Under the pieces are notes generated by a model. It saw only the letters and a program-made list of their open reading frames with translations, ran no database searches and was not told the DNA's origin. This document shows positions 45,054 to 58,212 of a stretch of 64,000 nucleotides of DNA, one piece after another. The stretch is from Pseudarthrobacter phenanthrenivorans Sphe3 (lineage in GTDB: Bacteria > Actinomycetota > Actinomycetes > Actinomycetales > Micrococcaceae): the NCBI RefSeq assembly GCF_000189535.1, contig NC_015145.1, positions 1,736,001 to 1,800,000 of the forward strand, in the 5' to 3' direction. The translations under genes were made by a program, and so were the position numbers. Position 1 is the first letter of the stretch. Each line of letters starts with the position of its first letter.

Positions 45054-45874
45054 TGCCGACTGTTCTCGATGACATCAACGCCGGTGTCAGGGAGGATATG
45101 GAGGCCAGGAAGCGGCTCGTTTCGCTGGCAGAACTGAAGGACCGGGCCCAGGCCGCGCCACCTGCCCATGACGCCTGGGCAGTTCTGGGAGGTCCCTCGG
45201 CATCACGCGATGAGCTCAAAGTCATCGCGGAGATCAAGCGCCGCAGCCCCTCCAAGGGGGACCTTGCCGCCATTGGTGATCCCGCATCCCTTGCCAGGCA
45301 GTATGCCGACGGCGGTGCCTCCGTCATCAGCGTCCTCACCGAACAGCGCCGCTTCAACGGGTCCCTCGCCGACCTCGATGCCGTGCGTGCCGCCGTCGAC
45401 ACCCCGCTCCTGCGCAAGGACTTCACGCTGGACGAGTACCAGATCTGGGAGGCCCGTGCCCACGGCGCCGACCTGATCCTGCTGATCGTCGCCGCGCTCT
45501 CCGACGCCCAGCTCGCCGAATTCAGCGCCCTCAGCCACGAACTCGGCATGAACGTCCTCGTGGAGACGCACACGGAAGAGGAAATCGAACGGGCCATCGC
45601 GGCTGAGGCGCGCATCATCGGCGTCAACGTGCGCAACCTGAAGACGCTCGACGTCGACCGTTCAGTTTTCGCCTCCCTGGCAGGGAAGATCCCGGCCGGG
45701 GCACTTGTGGTAGCCGAATCGGGCGTGCGGGACGTTGACGACGTCAGGCACTACGCCGCCAGCGGCGCAAACGCCGTGCTGGTAGGCGAAGCGCTGGTCA
45801 GCCATTCGACGCCCCGCGACCGGATCGCCGAATTCAAAGCCGCCGGCGCTGCCGCCATCGCGGCACGGGCCTGA
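45053..45874 (+). CDS. trpC: Indole-3-glycerol phosphate synthase
   Basis: 273 aa TIM barrel. Active-site residues in VIAEIKRRSPSKGDL (Glu, Lys), LLRKDFTLDEYQIWEARAHGAD, LVETHTEEE, IIGVNVRNLKTL and VVAESGVRD. There is no trpF in the cluster, in line with PriA taking that role in actinobacteria. Confidence 0.96.
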   Translation: MPTVLDDINAGVREDMEARKRLVSLAELKDRAQAAPPAHDAWAVLGGPSASRDELKVIAEIKRRSPSKGDLAAIGDPASLARQYADGGASVISVLTEQRRFNGSLADLDAVRAAVDTPLLRKDFTLDEYQIWEARAHGADLILLIVAALSDAQLAEFSALSHELGMNVLVETHTEEEIERAIAAEARIIGVNVRNLKTLDVDRSVFASLAGKIPAGALVVAESGVRDVDDVRHYAASGANAVLVGEALVSHSTPRDRIAEFKAAGAAAIAARA

Positions 45875-45929
45875 CCGCCACACCGCATACGGAACGGCAG
45901 GCCACCCGGCACGCCGCCGTGTTGCACTT

Positions 45930-45948
45930 GCCCGGCCACCGGCCGGGC
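45930..45948 (+). other. Hairpin between trpC and trpB
   Basis: GCCCGGCC-ACC-GGCCGGGC is a perfect 8-bp stem in the 114-bp gap. No T-run follows, so it may stabilise or pause rather than terminate. Confidence 0.4.
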
Positions 45949-45988
45949 TGCACACCCTTGAACGACCAACTGGAACAGGACGGGACTG

Positions 45989-47317
45989 ATGGCTGAAGCA
46001 CCCTCAGGAAACGCTGACAACAATGCCGCTGAAGCATTCCTGCAGGGCGGCTCCCTCAAGCACGCCCCGGGGCCGTACTTCGGCAGCTACGGCGGACGCT
46101 GGATGCCCGAATCCCTGATTGCCGCCCTGGACGAGCTGGAGGAGACCTTCAACAAGGCCAAGGATGATCCCGAGTTCCGGGCCCAGATTGCGGACCTGAA
46201 CAAGAACTACTCAGGCAGGCCTTCATTGCTGACTGAAGCCAAGCGCTTCTCGCAGCACGCCGGGGGAGTCCGGATCTTCCTCAAGCGCGAGGACCTCAAC
46301 CACACGGGGTCGCACAAGATCAACAACGTCCTGGGCCAGGCGCTGCTTGCCAAGCGCATGGGCAAGACCCGCGTCATCGCCGAGACCGGTGCCGGCCAGC
46401 ACGGCGTTGCCAGCGCCACCGCAGCCGCTCTGATGGGCCTGGAATGCGTGGTGTACATGGGGGCCGAGGACTGCCGCCGGCAGGCGCTCAACGTTGCCCG
46501 GATGGAACTGCTGGGCGCCACCGTCATCCCGGTCACCAGCGGCTCGCAGACCCTCAAGGACGCCATCAACGACGCCCTGCGCGACTGGGTGGCCAACGTG
46601 GACAACACCCACTACCTCCTGGGCACGGCAGCAGGAGCCCACCCGTTCCCCGCCATGGTCCGGTACTTCCATGAGGTCATCGGCGAGGAAGCCCGCGCCC
46701 AGATCCTGGAGCAGGAAGGCCGCCTCCCGGATGCTGTCTGCGCCTGCATCGGCGGCGGCTCCAACGCCATCGGCATCTTCCACGGCTTCCTTGATGACCC
46801 GTCGGTGAAGATCTACGGGTTCGAAGCCGGCGGCGACGGCGTAGACACGGGACGCCATGCCGCCACCATCACCCTCGGCAAGCCGGGCGTCCTGCATGGT
46901 GCCCGCTCCTACCTCATGCAGGATGACGACGGCCAGACCATCGAGTCCCACTCGATCTCGGCCGGCCTGGACTACCCCGGCGTGGGGCCGGAGCACTCCT
47001 ACTTGGCCGATATCGGCCGGGTGAGCTACGAGCCCATCACGGACAGCGAGGCCATGGAGTCCTTCCGCCTGCTGTGCCGCACCGAGGGAATCATTCCCGC
47101 CATTGAGTCCTCGCACGCCCTGGCCGGCGCGATCAAGGTGGGCCAGCGCATGGCCGCCGAAGCCGCTGAGGCCGGCGGTTCAGCCCAGGACAAGATCATC
47201 ATCGTGAATCTTTCCGGGCGCGGTGACAAGGACGTTGCCACCGCAGCCGAATGGTTCAACCTGTTGGACAAGGATTCCGCTGAGTCGGAAATCGGCAAAG
47301 AGGGGGAGCAGCTGTGA
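45989..47317 (+). CDS. trpB: Tryptophan synthase beta chain
   Basis: 442 aa. Joins indole and serine. PLP Lys110 in [12 protein letters not shown]; glutamate motif [11 protein letters not shown]; phosphate loop GGGSNAIG; C-terminal SGRGDKD. TrpA follows with a 4-nt overlap. Confidence 0.97.
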   Translation: MAEAPSGNADNNAAEAFLQGGSLKHAPGPYFGSYGGRWMPESLIAALDELEETFNKAKDDPEFRAQIADLNKNYSGRPSLLTEAKRFSQHAGGVRIFLKREDLNHTGSHKINNVLGQALLAKRMGKTRVIAETGAGQHGVASATAAALMGLECVVYMGAEDCRRQALNVARMELLGATVIPVTSGSQTLKDAINDALRDWVANVDNTHYLLGTAAGAHPFPAMVRYFHEVIGEEARAQILEQEGRLPDAVCACIGGGSNAIGIFHGFLDDPSVKIYGFEAGGDGVDTGRHAATITLGKPGVLHGARSYLMQDDDGQTIESHSISAGLDYPGVGPEHSYLADIGRVSYEPITDSEAMESFRLLCRTEGIIPAIESSHALAGAIKVGQRMAAEAAEAGGSAQDKIIIVNLSGRGDKDVATAAEWFNLLDKDSAESEIGKEGEQL

Positions 47318-48123
47318 CCACTGCACAGACCACCAGCAAATCGGCGGCAGCCATCGACAAGGCCCGCGCCGAAGGCCGTGCCGCCCTGATCGGCTACCTT
47401 CCCGCGGGATACCCCAGCGTGGAGGACACCATCGCCGCGGGCATCGCACTGGCTGAGAACGGCGCCGACCTGATCGAGATCGGCATTCCCTACTCGGACC
47501 CCGTGATGGACGGGCAGGTCATCCAGGCCGCCACCACCGAGGCGCTGGCCAAGGGCTTCTCCGTCAGCCAGGTGTTCGACGTGGTCCGCGGCATCACCAG
47601 CAAGACCGACGCCGCCGTGCTGGTGATGACCTACTGGAACCCCGTGGTCCGGATGGGTGTGGACGAGTTCTCCCGCCGCCTGTCCGAAGCCGGGGGAGCA
47701 GGGCTCATCACCCCTGACCTCATCCCCGACGAGGCAGCCGAGTGGATGGAAGCCTCCGACAAATACGGGCTTGACCGGGTGTTCCTGGTGGCGCCGTCCT
47801 CCACGCCCGAACGCATGCAGCGCACCGTGGATGCGAGCCGCGGCTTTGTCTACGCCGTATCCATCATGGGCGTCACCGGTGCGCGGACCTCCGTCAGCAC
47901 CGCGGCCAAGGACGTGGTGGCCGCCGCTCACGCGGCCGGCGCCGAGCGCGTCTGCGTGGGGTTGGGCGTTTCCAACGCCGACCAGGTCCGCGAAATCGCA
48001 GCGTACGCCGAAGGCGTGATCGTTGGCACCGCCCTGGTGGCGGCCATCCGCGACGGCGGCGTGGAAGCAGTCGCAGCCCTTACCAAGGACCTCAGCACCG
48101 GCCTGGCCAAGGAAGAAGCGTAG
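47314..48123 (+). CDS. trpA: Tryptophan synthase alpha chain
   Basis: 269 aa TIM barrel that releases indole from indole-glycerol phosphate. Catalytic Glu and Asp in [19 protein letters not shown]; others include [28 protein letters not shown] and [14 protein letters not shown] start overlaps trpB stop. Confidence 0.97.
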   Translation: MTTAQTTSKSAAAIDKARAEGRAALIGYLPAGYPSVEDTIAAGIALAENGADLIEIGIPYSDPVMDGQVIQAATTEALAKGFSVSQVFDVVRGITSKTDAAVLVMTYWNPVVRMGVDEFSRRLSEAGGAGLITPDLIPDEAAEWMEASDKYGLDRVFLVAPSSTPERMQRTVDASRGFVYAVSIMGVTGARTSVSTAAKDVVAAAHAAGAERVCVGLGVSNADQVREIAAYAEGVIVGTALVAAIRDGGVEAVAALTKDLSTGLAKEEA

Positions 48124-48126
48124 TTG

Positions 48127-49293
48127 ATGCAGACCCTCCTCCAGTCAGCCATGCTGGTGCCGGCCTTGGTGCCGGCCAGCATCCCCAGCCCCGACTGGTC
48201 CGGCTTCGACATCCCCCTGCCGTGGGGGACACTGCGCATCCACGCCTACGCCCTGTGCATCCTGGCGGGCATCGTGGTGGGCCTCTGGCTGACCTCCGTC
48301 CGCTGGGCCAAGCGCGGAGCGCCTGAAGGCAGTGTCTGGGACATCGTTGTCTGGGCCATCCCGTTCGGCATCATCGGCGGCCGCCTGTACCACGTGGTCT
48401 CGTCCCCGGACGCCTACTTCGGCCCGGGCTTTGACGGCACCGGGGACCTCTCCCTGATCCCGCAGATCCAGCGCGGCGGCCTGGGCATCTGGGGTGCGGT
48501 TGTCCTGGGCGCGGTGGGGGCCTGGATCGGCTGCCGGCGCAGCGGGGTCAAGCTAAGCGCCTTCGTGGATGCCGCGGCGCCCGGGCTGCTGCTGGCCCAG
48601 GCCGTGGGCCGCTGGGGCAACTACTTCAACCAGGAGCTCTTCGGCGGGCCCACAACCCTGCCGTGGGGCCTGCAGATTGACGCCGACAACCCCAACTTTC
48701 CGGCCGGAACCCCGGCGGACACCCTGTTCCACCCCACGTTCCTGTACGAATCGCTGTGGAACCTGGCCGGCGTCGTCCTCCTGCTCGCCCTGGACCGGAA
48801 GTTCAACTTCCGCCGCAGCCGGCTGTTCTGGCTGTACGCCATGTACTACACGCTGGGCCGGGTTTGGATCGAGGCAATGCGGATCGACGATGCCGAACAG
48901 ATCTCCCTGTTCGGCATCACCACGCGGCTGAACGTATGGACCAGCATCTTTGTGTTCCTGGCCGCCCTGACCGCGTTCATCCTGCTCGGTTTGAAGAAGC
49001 GGACGGAACCGGACAGCGTATATCTTCCAGGCCGCGAACCCGCCGAAATTGAGGGCGCGGCGGACTCCGGAACTGCCGGCAATGCGGTCCGTGATACGGA
49101 CCCCGTTGTCTCAGATAGTGAGTCGCGTGATAATCTCCCTGATAACCAAAGCGGTTCCCGGCGTGCTCCCGTCCCCACGGAAGAGGCCGAGGCTGCGCCG
49201 GCGGGCCCCAAGCCCGGGCCGGACGCGACCGCTGCCGGAAGTTCCGGCAGCACGGCCACAGGAACCGCGCCGGAGGCCGGCACTACGAAGTAG
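48127..49293 (+). CDS. lgt: Prolipoprotein diacylglyceryl transferase
   Basis: 388 aa, polytopic membrane enzyme that lipidates prolipoproteins such as the one at 61.1-62.7 kb. Lgt signature GRWGNYFNQELFGGP, plus HAYALCILAGIVVG, GGRLYHV and FHPTFLYESLWNL. The last 85 residues are acidic, Ala/Gly-rich and likely disordered (GSTATGTAPEAGTTK at the end). ATG at 48127 is preferred to TTG at 48124. Confidence 0.95.
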   Translation: MQTLLQSAMLVPALVPASIPSPDWSGFDIPLPWGTLRIHAYALCILAGIVVGLWLTSVRWAKRGAPEGSVWDIVVWAIPFGIIGGRLYHVVSSPDAYFGPGFDGTGDLSLIPQIQRGGLGIWGAVVLGAVGAWIGCRRSGVKLSAFVDAAAPGLLLAQAVGRWGNYFNQELFGGPTTLPWGLQIDADNPNFPAGTPADTLFHPTFLYESLWNLAGVVLLLALDRKFNFRRSRLFWLYAMYYTLGRVWIEAMRIDDAEQISLFGITTRLNVWTSIFVFLAALTAFILLGLKKRTEPDSVYLPGREPAEIEGAADSGTAGNAVRDTDPVVSDSESRDNLPDNQSGSRRAPVPTEEAEAAPAGPKPGPDATAAGSSGSTATGTAPEAGTTK

Positions 49294-49557
49294 CGCGCAG
49301 GCCAGGCAGGGCAGCAGAGCCACCGCTCGAAGCGCCCAATAACCACAGCGTCGTGGCAGCGGGGCCGCCCTGGAGAGCATATAGCTGCTGTCCGGTGTTG
49401 CCCGGGGCAGGGGCCTGCGTAACTGTTAGTTCAGCAGGCCATGCTGACCTACAATTTCCAGTAAGTAACACTTTGTTGTGCCCATGTGAGCGGCGCCCGA
49501 CGAGTGGGGCCAACGGTGTCCCTTCCATACGCACGATCAGGAGGAAGGACGTCTCCC
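49294..49557 (+). promoter_or_regulatory. gltBD promoter region
   Basis: The 264 bp between lgt and gltB hold no gene. A TACAAT at 49450-49455 with TTAGTT at 49426-49431 (18-bp spacing) is a plausible promoter giving a leader near 96 nt; the ribosome site CAGGAGGAAGG precedes gltB. No GlnR-type box was recognised. Confidence 0.5.
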
Positions 49558-52500
49558 ATGACCCAAACTCTTCACACTCCCAGCTGGTCTGAACCGGATC
49601 AGCCTGAGACTGCCATGTCGCCGTTCAAGCGCTTCGCGGCGCTGCCGGAGGCTGCGGGGCTCTACAACCCGGAGCAGGAGAAGGACGCCTGCGGTCTTGC
49701 GATCATCGCCACCCTCCGGGGTGAACCTGGCTACGACATCGTCGATGCCGCCCTCACCGCCCTCCGCAACCTTGAGCACCGCGGTGCCGTGGGCGCGGAC
49801 GAGGGCACCGGCGACGGCGCGGGCCTCCTCATGCAGATCCCTGACGAGTTCTTCCGTGCGGTCACGGAGTTCGAACTTCCCGCTCCCGGCCAGTACGTGG
49901 CCGGCACCGCCTTCCTGCCTGCCGAGCAGCGCGAAGCCGACGCCGCCAAGGCAGGTATCGAGGGCCTCGCAGCTGACGAGGGCCTGAAGGTCCTCGGCTG
50001 GCGCGAAGTGCCGGTGGTCGCCGACCTCGTGGGCGCCATGGCCCGCGCCTGCATGCCTTACTTCTCCCAGCCCTTCCTGGCTTCCGCCACGGGCGAGGAA
50101 CTGGACCGCAACGAGCTGGATTCCCGCGCCTGGCGGATCCGCAAGCGCGCCCAGAACAAGTTCGGTGTGTACTTCCCGTCGCTGTCCTCGCGGACCATCG
50201 TCTACAAGGGCATGCTCACCACCGCCCAGCTGGAACCGTTCTATCCGGACCTTTCGGACAAGCGCTTCAAGACCAAGCTGGCGATTGTCCACTCGCGCTT
50301 CTCCACCAACACCTTCCCGTCCTGGCCGCTAGCCCAGCCGTTCCGCACCATCGCCCACAACGGTGAAATCAACACCGTCAAGGGCAACCGGAACTGGATG
50401 CGCGCCCGCCAGTCCCAGCTGGCCAACCCGCTGCTGGGAGACACCCCGGAAGAGCTGTACCCCATCTGCACCCCCGGCGCCTCGGACTCCGCGTCCTTCG
50501 ACGAGGTAGCCGAGCTGCTGTGGCTATCCGGCCGGCCCATCACGCACTCGATCATGATGATGATCCCGGAGGCATGGGAAAACCACGCCACCATGGATCC
50601 GGCCCGCCGCGCCTTCTACGAGTACCACTCCCTGCTGATGGAACCGTGGGACGGCCCTGCCGCCGTATCCTTCACTGACGGCAACCTGGTGGGGGCCACC
50701 CTGGACCGCAACGGGCTGCGTCCTGGCCGGTTCTGGATCACCGAGGACGGCCTGATCGTCTTCGCCTCCGAGGTGGGCGTGATCGACGTCGAGCCCTCCA
50801 AGGTGGTCAAGAAGGGCCGCGTGTCCCCGGGCAAGATGTTCCTGGTGGACACCGAGTCCGGGCGCATCATCGACGACGAAGAGGTTAAGGCCGAAGTCGC
50901 CGCCGCCAACCCGTGGGCGGAGTGGGTCAAGGACAACCTGATCGACCTCAACGACCTCCCCGAGCGCGAGCACGTGGTCCACACGGCTGCTTCCGTGAAC
51001 ATCCGCCAGCGCACCTTCGGCTACACCACCGAAGAGCTGAAGATCCTGCTCGGCCCGATGGCCCGCACCGGGGCCGAGCCGCTCGGTGCCATGGGCTCTG
51101 ACACCCCGGTGGCTGTGCTGTCCAAGCGCCCCCGCCTGCTGTTCGACTACTTCGTGCAGTCCTTCGCGCAGGTGACCAACCCGCCGCTGGACGCCATCCG
51201 CGAAGAGCTGGTCACGTCGCTGACTTGTGCCATTGGTCCCAACGGCAACCTCCTGGACACCAAGCAGGTCCGCCAGCCGCAGGTCCAGCTGCCGTTCCCG
51301 GTGATCAACAACGACCAGCTGGCCAAGATTGCCAACATTGAGGACGCCGACGGGAACCGCGTGGCCATGAAGGTCCGCGGCCTCTACCGCCCCGAAGGCG
51401 GCGAGAACGCGCTGCGTGCCCGGCTCACCGAAATCTGCGAACAGGTTTCCGGCGCCATCAACCGCGGCGTGCAGTACATCGTGCTGTCAGACCGCGACTC
51501 CAACGCCCAGTGGGCGCCCATCCCGTCCCTGCTGCTGGTCAGCGCCGTGCACCACCACCTGCTGCGCAGCGCCAACCGCACCAAGACTGCCCTGGTGGTC
51601 GAGGCCGGCGACGTCCGCGAGACACATCATGTGGCAGTCCTGATCGGCTACGGCGCTTCGGCGGTCAACCCGTACCTGGCCATGGAATCGGTGGAGCAGC
51701 TGATTGCTGCCGGTGACGTCACCGGCGTCACCCCGCAGGACGGCGTGTACAACCTGATCAAGGGCCTGGGCAAGGGCGTCCTGAAGATCATGTCCAAGAT
51801 GGGCATCTCCACTGTTGCCTCCTACACCGGCGCGCAGACCTTCGAGGCACTGGGCCTGGGCCAGGACCTGGTGGACGAATTCTTCGCCGGCACGCACTCC
51901 CAGCTGGGCGGCGTGGGCCTGGACGTCATCGCCGCCGAGGTTTCGGCGCGGCACCAGATGGCCTACCCCGAGGGCGGCATCGAGCAGCCGCACCGTCCCC
52001 TGCTGGGCGGCGGCGAGTACCAGTGGCGCCGCGACGGCGAGCCGCACCTGTTCAACCCTGAGACGGTCTTCCGGCTGCAGCACGCCACGCGTGAGCGCCG
52101 CTACGACATCTTCAAGGCCTACACCAAGGGCGTGGACGATCAGTCCAGCAACCTGATGACCCTGCGCGGTCTGCTCAAGTTCAAGAACGAGCGCCCGCCG
52201 GTTCCGCTGGAGGAAGTGGAGCCCGTCTCCAGCATCGTCAAGCGGTTCTCTACCGGTGCGATGAGCTACGGCTCCATCTCGCAGGAGGCCCACGAGACGC
52301 TGGCCATCGCCATGAACCAGCTGGGCGGCAAGTCCAACACCGGTGAAGGCGGCGAGGATGTGGACCGCCTGCTGGACCCGAAGCGCCGTTCTGCCGTCAA
52401 GCAGATCGCCTCGGGCCGTTTCGGCGTGACCAGCCTGTACCTGACCAACGCCGACGACATCCAGATCAAGATGGCGCAGGGCGCGAAGCCCGGCGAGGGC

Positions 52501-54163
52501 GGCCAGCTGATGGCGCAGAAGGTGTACCCGTGGGTTGCCCGTACGCGGCACTCGACCCCCGGCGTCGGACTTATTTCCCCGCCCCCGCACCACGACATCT
52601 ATTCGATCGAGGACCTCGCGCAGCTCATCTATGATGCCAAGCGCGCCAACCCCTCGGCCCGGGTGCACGTCAAGCTCGTCTCCGAGGTGGGGATCGGCAC
52701 AGTTGCCGCCGGCGTCACCAAGGCGAAGGCAGACGTCGTGCTTGTTTCCGGCCACGACGGCGGAACCGGCGCCTCGCCGCTGAATTCGCTGAAGCACGCC
52801 GGCGTCCCGTGGGAGCTCGGCCTGGCCGAGACCCAGCAGACGCTGATGCTCAACGGCCTGCGTGACCGCGTGGTGGTGCAGGTGGACGGCCAGCTCAAGA
52901 CCGGCCGCGACGTTGTCATCGCCGCGCTGCTGGGCGGCGAGGAGTTCGGCTTCGCCACCGCTCCGCTGGTGGTGGAAGGCTGCATCATGATGCGCGTCTG
53001 CCACCTGGACACCTGCCCGGTGGGCGTCGCCACGCAGAACCCCGAACTGCGCGCACGCTTCAGCGGCAAGCCGGAGTTCGTGGTCAACTTCTTCGAGTTC
53101 CTTGCCGAGGAAGTCCGCGAGATCCTGGCCGAGCTGGGCTTCCGCAGCCTGGAAGAAGCGATCGGCCACGCTGAGGTCCTGGACGCCCGGGAAGCGATCG
53201 ACCACTGGAAGGCCGACGGCCTGGACCTGGACCCGATCCTGCACGGACTGGAGTTTGACGACGACGCCCCGCTGCGGAACATGACCGGCCAGAACCACGA
53301 GCTGGACAAGCACTTCGACCAGCGGCTGATCACCATGGCCACCGAGGCACTGACGGACCGCAGCCCGGTGAAGATCGCCGTGGACGTGATCAACACCGAC
53401 CGGTCGGTGGGCACAATGCTGGGCCATGTGGTCACCAAGACCTTCGGCACGGATGTACTGGCCACGGACACGATCGACGTCACCCTGAGCGGCACTGCCG
53501 GCCAGTCCCTGGGCGCCTTCCTGCCCGCAGGCATCACGCTGCGGCTGTACGGCGACTCGAACGACTACGTGGGCAAGGGACTCTCCGGGGGCCGCATCAT
53601 CGTCCGCCCGGACCGGACCAACGTGTTCAAGGCGGAGACGAATGTCATCGCGGGCAACGTTATCGGCTACGGCGCCACCAGCGGCGAACTGTTCCTGCGC
53701 GGCCAGGTTGGCGAACGCTTCCTGGTCCGCAACTCAGGCGCCACCGCCGTCGTTGAAGGCATCGGCGACCACGGCTGTGAGTACATGACCGGCGGCCAGA
53801 CGCTGATCATCGGCCGCACCGGCCGCAACTTCGGCGCCGGCATGTCCGGGGGCACCGCCTACGTCCTTGACCTTGACGCTGCCCGCGTCAACAAGGAAGC
53901 CCTGCAGTCCGGCGAACTCCAGCTCCGCGAGCTGGACGCCGAGGACCGCGACATCGTGCACGGCCTGCTGGTCAAGCACGTTGAAGAAACTGATTCCCAG
54001 CTGGCTGCGCGCCTCCTCGAGAACTTCGATGACACCGCTGCCCGCATTACCAAGGTGCTGCCGCGCGACTACGCGGCCGTGCTGCAGACCCGTCTCGACG
54101 CCATCGAAGAGGGCCTTGACCCCGACGGCGAAGAAGTATGGTCTCGAATCCTGGAGGTGACCG

Positions 54164-54171
<8 letters not shown>
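49558..54171 (+). CDS. gltB: Glutamate synthase, large subunit
   Basis: 1537 aa. Makes two glutamates from glutamine and 2-oxoglutarate. A 44-residue propeptide ends before the nucleophile Cys45 ([10 protein letters not shown]) of the class II amidotransferase. The synthase domain has the FMN region and the [3Fe-4S] motif [16 protein letters not shown]. The C-terminal GXGXG helix domain includes [19 protein letters not shown] and [15 protein letters not shown]. The ATG at 49558 was chosen for its ribosome site. Confidence 0.97.
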
Positions 54172-55621
<1,450 letters not shown>

Positions 55622-55673
55622 GCATGCATCGAGGGTTCACCTCCACGACAACTTAACCAATGCAAGAGACCAA

Positions 55674-55679
55674 TAGGGT
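55674..55679 (+). promoter_or_regulatory. -10 box TAGGGT of pyk, leaderless
   Basis: TAGGGT followed by AGGTAT and ATG would start the message at the first codon; TTAACC lies about 15 bp upstream as a weak -35. The same bases could also serve as a ribosome site in read-through message from gltD. Confidence 0.35.
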
Positions 55680-55685
55680 AGGTAT

Positions 55686-57176
55686 ATGAGACGCGCAAAA
55701 ATTGTGGCTACGTTCGGCCCGGCAATTGCCAGCTACGAAAACACCCTCGCGGTGCTGGAAGCCGGTGTTGACGTCGCCCGCATGAACATGAGCCACGGCG
55801 ACTACTCCGTGCACGACAACACCTACGAGAACGTCCGCAAGGCGGCAGCGGACCTCGGCAAGGCCGTGGCCATCATGGCCGACCTGCAGGGGCCGAAGAT
55901 CCGCCTGGGCCGCTTCGTTGACGGACCGCACGCCCTCGCTGTAGGCGACACGTTCACCATCACCACCGAGGACGTGCCCGGCACCAAGGAGATCTGCTCC
56001 ACCACGCTGAAGAGCCTCACCGAGGATGTCAACGTGGGCGATGCCCTGCTGATCGACGACGGCAAGGTGGCCCTGCGCGCCATCGCTGTCGACGACGTGA
56101 AGGTTGTGGCCGAGGTGACCGTGGGCGGCATGGTGTCCAACAACAAGGGCATCAACCTGCCCGGCGTGGCCGTCAACGTGCCCGCGCTGAGCGAAAAGGA
56201 CGAGGACGACCTCCGCTGGGCCATGCGCCGCGGTGTCGACCTGGTGGCACTGTCCTTCGTCCGGGATGCTTCGGACATTGTCCGCGTGCACGAGATCATG
56301 GACGAGGAAGGCCGCCGCGTGCCGGTCATCGCCAAGATCGAGAAGCCGCAGGCCGTGGAGCAGTTGCCGGAGATCATCGACGCGTTCGACGCCATCATGG
56401 TGGCCCGTGGCGACCTCGGCGTTGAGCTTCCGCTGGAGGAAGTGCCGATCGTCCAGAAGCGCGCCATCGAACTGGCCCGCCGCTGGGCCAAGCCGGTCAT
56501 CGTGGCCACCCAGGTGCTGGAATCCATGATCGACAACCCGCGCCCCACCCGCGCCGAGGCCTCCGACTGCGCCAACGCTGTGCTGGACGGTGCGGACGCC
56601 GTCATGCTTTCCGGTGAGACCAGCGTGGGCAAGTACCCGATCGAAACCGTCAAGGTCATGGCCCGGATCATCGAATCCACCGAGGTCCACGGCCTGGAGC
56701 GGGTCCCCCCGCTGGGGACCAAGCCCAAGACCCGCGGCGGCGCCATCACCCGTGCCGCCGTCGAAATCGCCGACCAGCTGGACGCCAAGTACATCTGTGC
56801 TTTCACCCAGTCCGGCGACTCGGCCCGCCGCCTGTCCCGCCTGCGGCCCATCAAGCCGGTCTTCGCCTTCACTCCGGTGGAGCAGGTCTGGAACCAGCTG
56901 GCGCTGACCTGGGGGATCCAGCCGGTGCTGGTGCAGATGGTGGACCACACCGATGAGATGACCGCGCAGGTTGACCGCAGCCTGCTGGAGATGGACTTGG
57001 TGGATGACGGAGACCTGGTGGTTATTGCCGCCGGTTCGCCTCCCGGAAAGGCCGGCTCCACGAACTCGCTGAAGGTGCACAAGGTGGGCGACCTCGCCGA
57101 CTCCACCCGTGTTGGTGACGCCACCAGCAACAAGGAAAAGCTCGGCCCCTGGCCGGAAAAGAAGAAGAAGGCCTAG
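55686..57176 (+). CDS. pyk: Pyruvate kinase
   Basis: 496 aa. Makes pyruvate and ATP from PEP. Motifs: ARMNMSHGDY, IMADLQGPKIRLG, catalytic Lys in IAKIEKPQAVEQL, MVARGDLGVELPLEEVP and SGETSVGKYP. The C-terminal allosteric domain is complete and ends in a lysine-rich KKKKA. Confidence 0.97.
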   Translation: MRRAKIVATFGPAIASYENTLAVLEAGVDVARMNMSHGDYSVHDNTYENVRKAAADLGKAVAIMADLQGPKIRLGRFVDGPHALAVGDTFTITTEDVPGTKEICSTTLKSLTEDVNVGDALLIDDGKVALRAIAVDDVKVVAEVTVGGMVSNNKGINLPGVAVNVPALSEKDEDDLRWAMRRGVDLVALSFVRDASDIVRVHEIMDEEGRRVPVIAKIEKPQAVEQLPEIIDAFDAIMVARGDLGVELPLEEVPIVQKRAIELARRWAKPVIVATQVLESMIDNPRPTRAEASDCANAVLDGADAVMLSGETSVGKYPIETVKVMARIIESTEVHGLERVPPLGTKPKTRGGAITRAAVEIADQLDAKYICAFTQSGDSARRLSRLRPIKPVFAFTPVEQVWNQLALTWGIQPVLVQMVDHTDEMTAQVDRSLLEMDLVDDGDLVVIAAGSPPGKAGSTNSLKVHKVGDLADSTRVGDATSNKEKLGPWPEKKKKA

Positions 57177-57196
57177 GCTTTCTGACTCCCTGACGC

Positions 57197-57230
57197 AAAA
57201 GGACCCCCGCCGGTTGGCGGGGGTCCTTTT
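57197..57230. terminator. Bidirectional terminator between pyk and pdtaR
   Basis: GGACCCCCGCC-GGTT-GGCGGGGGTCC (57201-57226) is an 11-bp perfect stem with AAAA before and TTTT after, so it can end transcripts from both sides. Confidence 0.93.
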
Positions 57231-57321
57231 CGGTGTGCTTTGGTGGGGCTGGCGGGCGGCGCCGACTGGCAGGAACCCGGCAGGCCGCCGTCGTGCGTTG
57301 CCTGCCGGGCTGCTGCCGAGG

Positions 57322-57927
57322 TTAGTTGACCTGGTTGATGATGGTTTCGGCCACTTCGCGCATGCTCAGGCGGCGGTCCATGGAAGTTTTCTGGATCCAA
57401 CGGAAGGCTTCAGGTTCCGTGAGGCCCATCTTGGTGGTCAGGAGGCTCTTGGCGCGTTCCACGAGCTTGCGGGTGGCGAACTGTTCCTGGAGGTCTGAGA
57501 CTTCGCTTTCGAGTGCCTTGATTTCCTCGTGGCGGGAGAGGGCGATCTCCAGTGCCGGGATGAGGTCAGCGGGGGTGAAGGGCTTGACGACATAGGCCAT
57601 GGCGCCGGCGTCACGGGCGCGCTCTACGAGTTCCTTCTGGCTGAACGCGGTCAGCAGGACAACGGGTGCAATGCGGGCTTTGACGATTTTCTCCGCGGCG
57701 GAAATGCCGTCCATGACGGGCATCTTGACATCCATCAGGACCAGGTCCGGCTTGAGTTCCTCGGCAAGCTGGACGGCCTTCTCGCCATTGTCTGCTTCGC
57801 CGATGACGTCGTAGCCTTCGCCGCGCAGGATTTCGATGATGTCGAGGCGGATGAGGGTTTCATCCTCGGCCACAATGACGCGGCGCGCCGGCTGGGACGT
57901 GGGTTTTGACTCCGTCTGTTCAGTCAC
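57322..57927 (-). CDS. pdtaR: ANTAR-domain response regulator PdtaR
   Basis: 201 aa. Receiver domain with phosphorylation site Asp66 (LVLMDVKMP), Asp/Glu pocket VIVAEDETLI and Lys in YVVKPFTP, then an ANTAR RNA-binding domain (about 135-195: LVERAKSLLTTKMGLTEPEAF). Such regulators stop termination by binding two-hexaloop RNA hairpins. The gene faces pyk, a conserved actinobacterial arrangement. GTG start follows GGAGAT. Confidence 0.95.
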   Translation of the reverse strand: MTEQTESKPTSQPARRVIVAEDETLIRLDIIEILRGEGYDVIGEADNGEKAVQLAEELKPDLVLMDVKMPVMDGISAAEKIVKARIAPVVLLTAFSQKELVERARDAGAMAYVVKPFTPADLIPALEIALSRHEEIKALESEVSDLQEQFATRKLVERAKSLLTTKMGLTEPEAFRWIQKTSMDRRLSMREVAETIINQVN

Positions 57928-58130
57928 GGGATCTCCTTGGAAAGGTACGGCGGGGACATCACTATCTTAGGTGCGCCCGGTCCTGTACTTGATCTGCATG
58001 GTCGGTTGCGGCGTCGGCGGCGCGATTCTGGAATTCAGCCTATCTGCATGTAGAGTAATTCCGCGTACGTGAAGCGATCGCGTTGCTCACAATCAGCTGT
58101 GGGCGTACGGGTTTCCTTCGTGTATTCCGC

Positions 58131-58212
58131 GCCCGAGTGGCGGAATTGGCAGACGCGCCGCACTCAAAATGCGGTATCGAAAGGTGTGTGGGTTCGAGTC
58201 CCACCTCGGGCA
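58131..58212 (+). tRNA. tRNA-Leu(CAA)
   Basis: 82 nt with long variable arm. Acceptor GCCCGAG/CTCGGGC plus A, anticodon loop CTCAAAA between CCGCA and TGCGG, T-arm GTGGGTTCGAGTCCCAC. No encoded CCA. Confidence 0.95.
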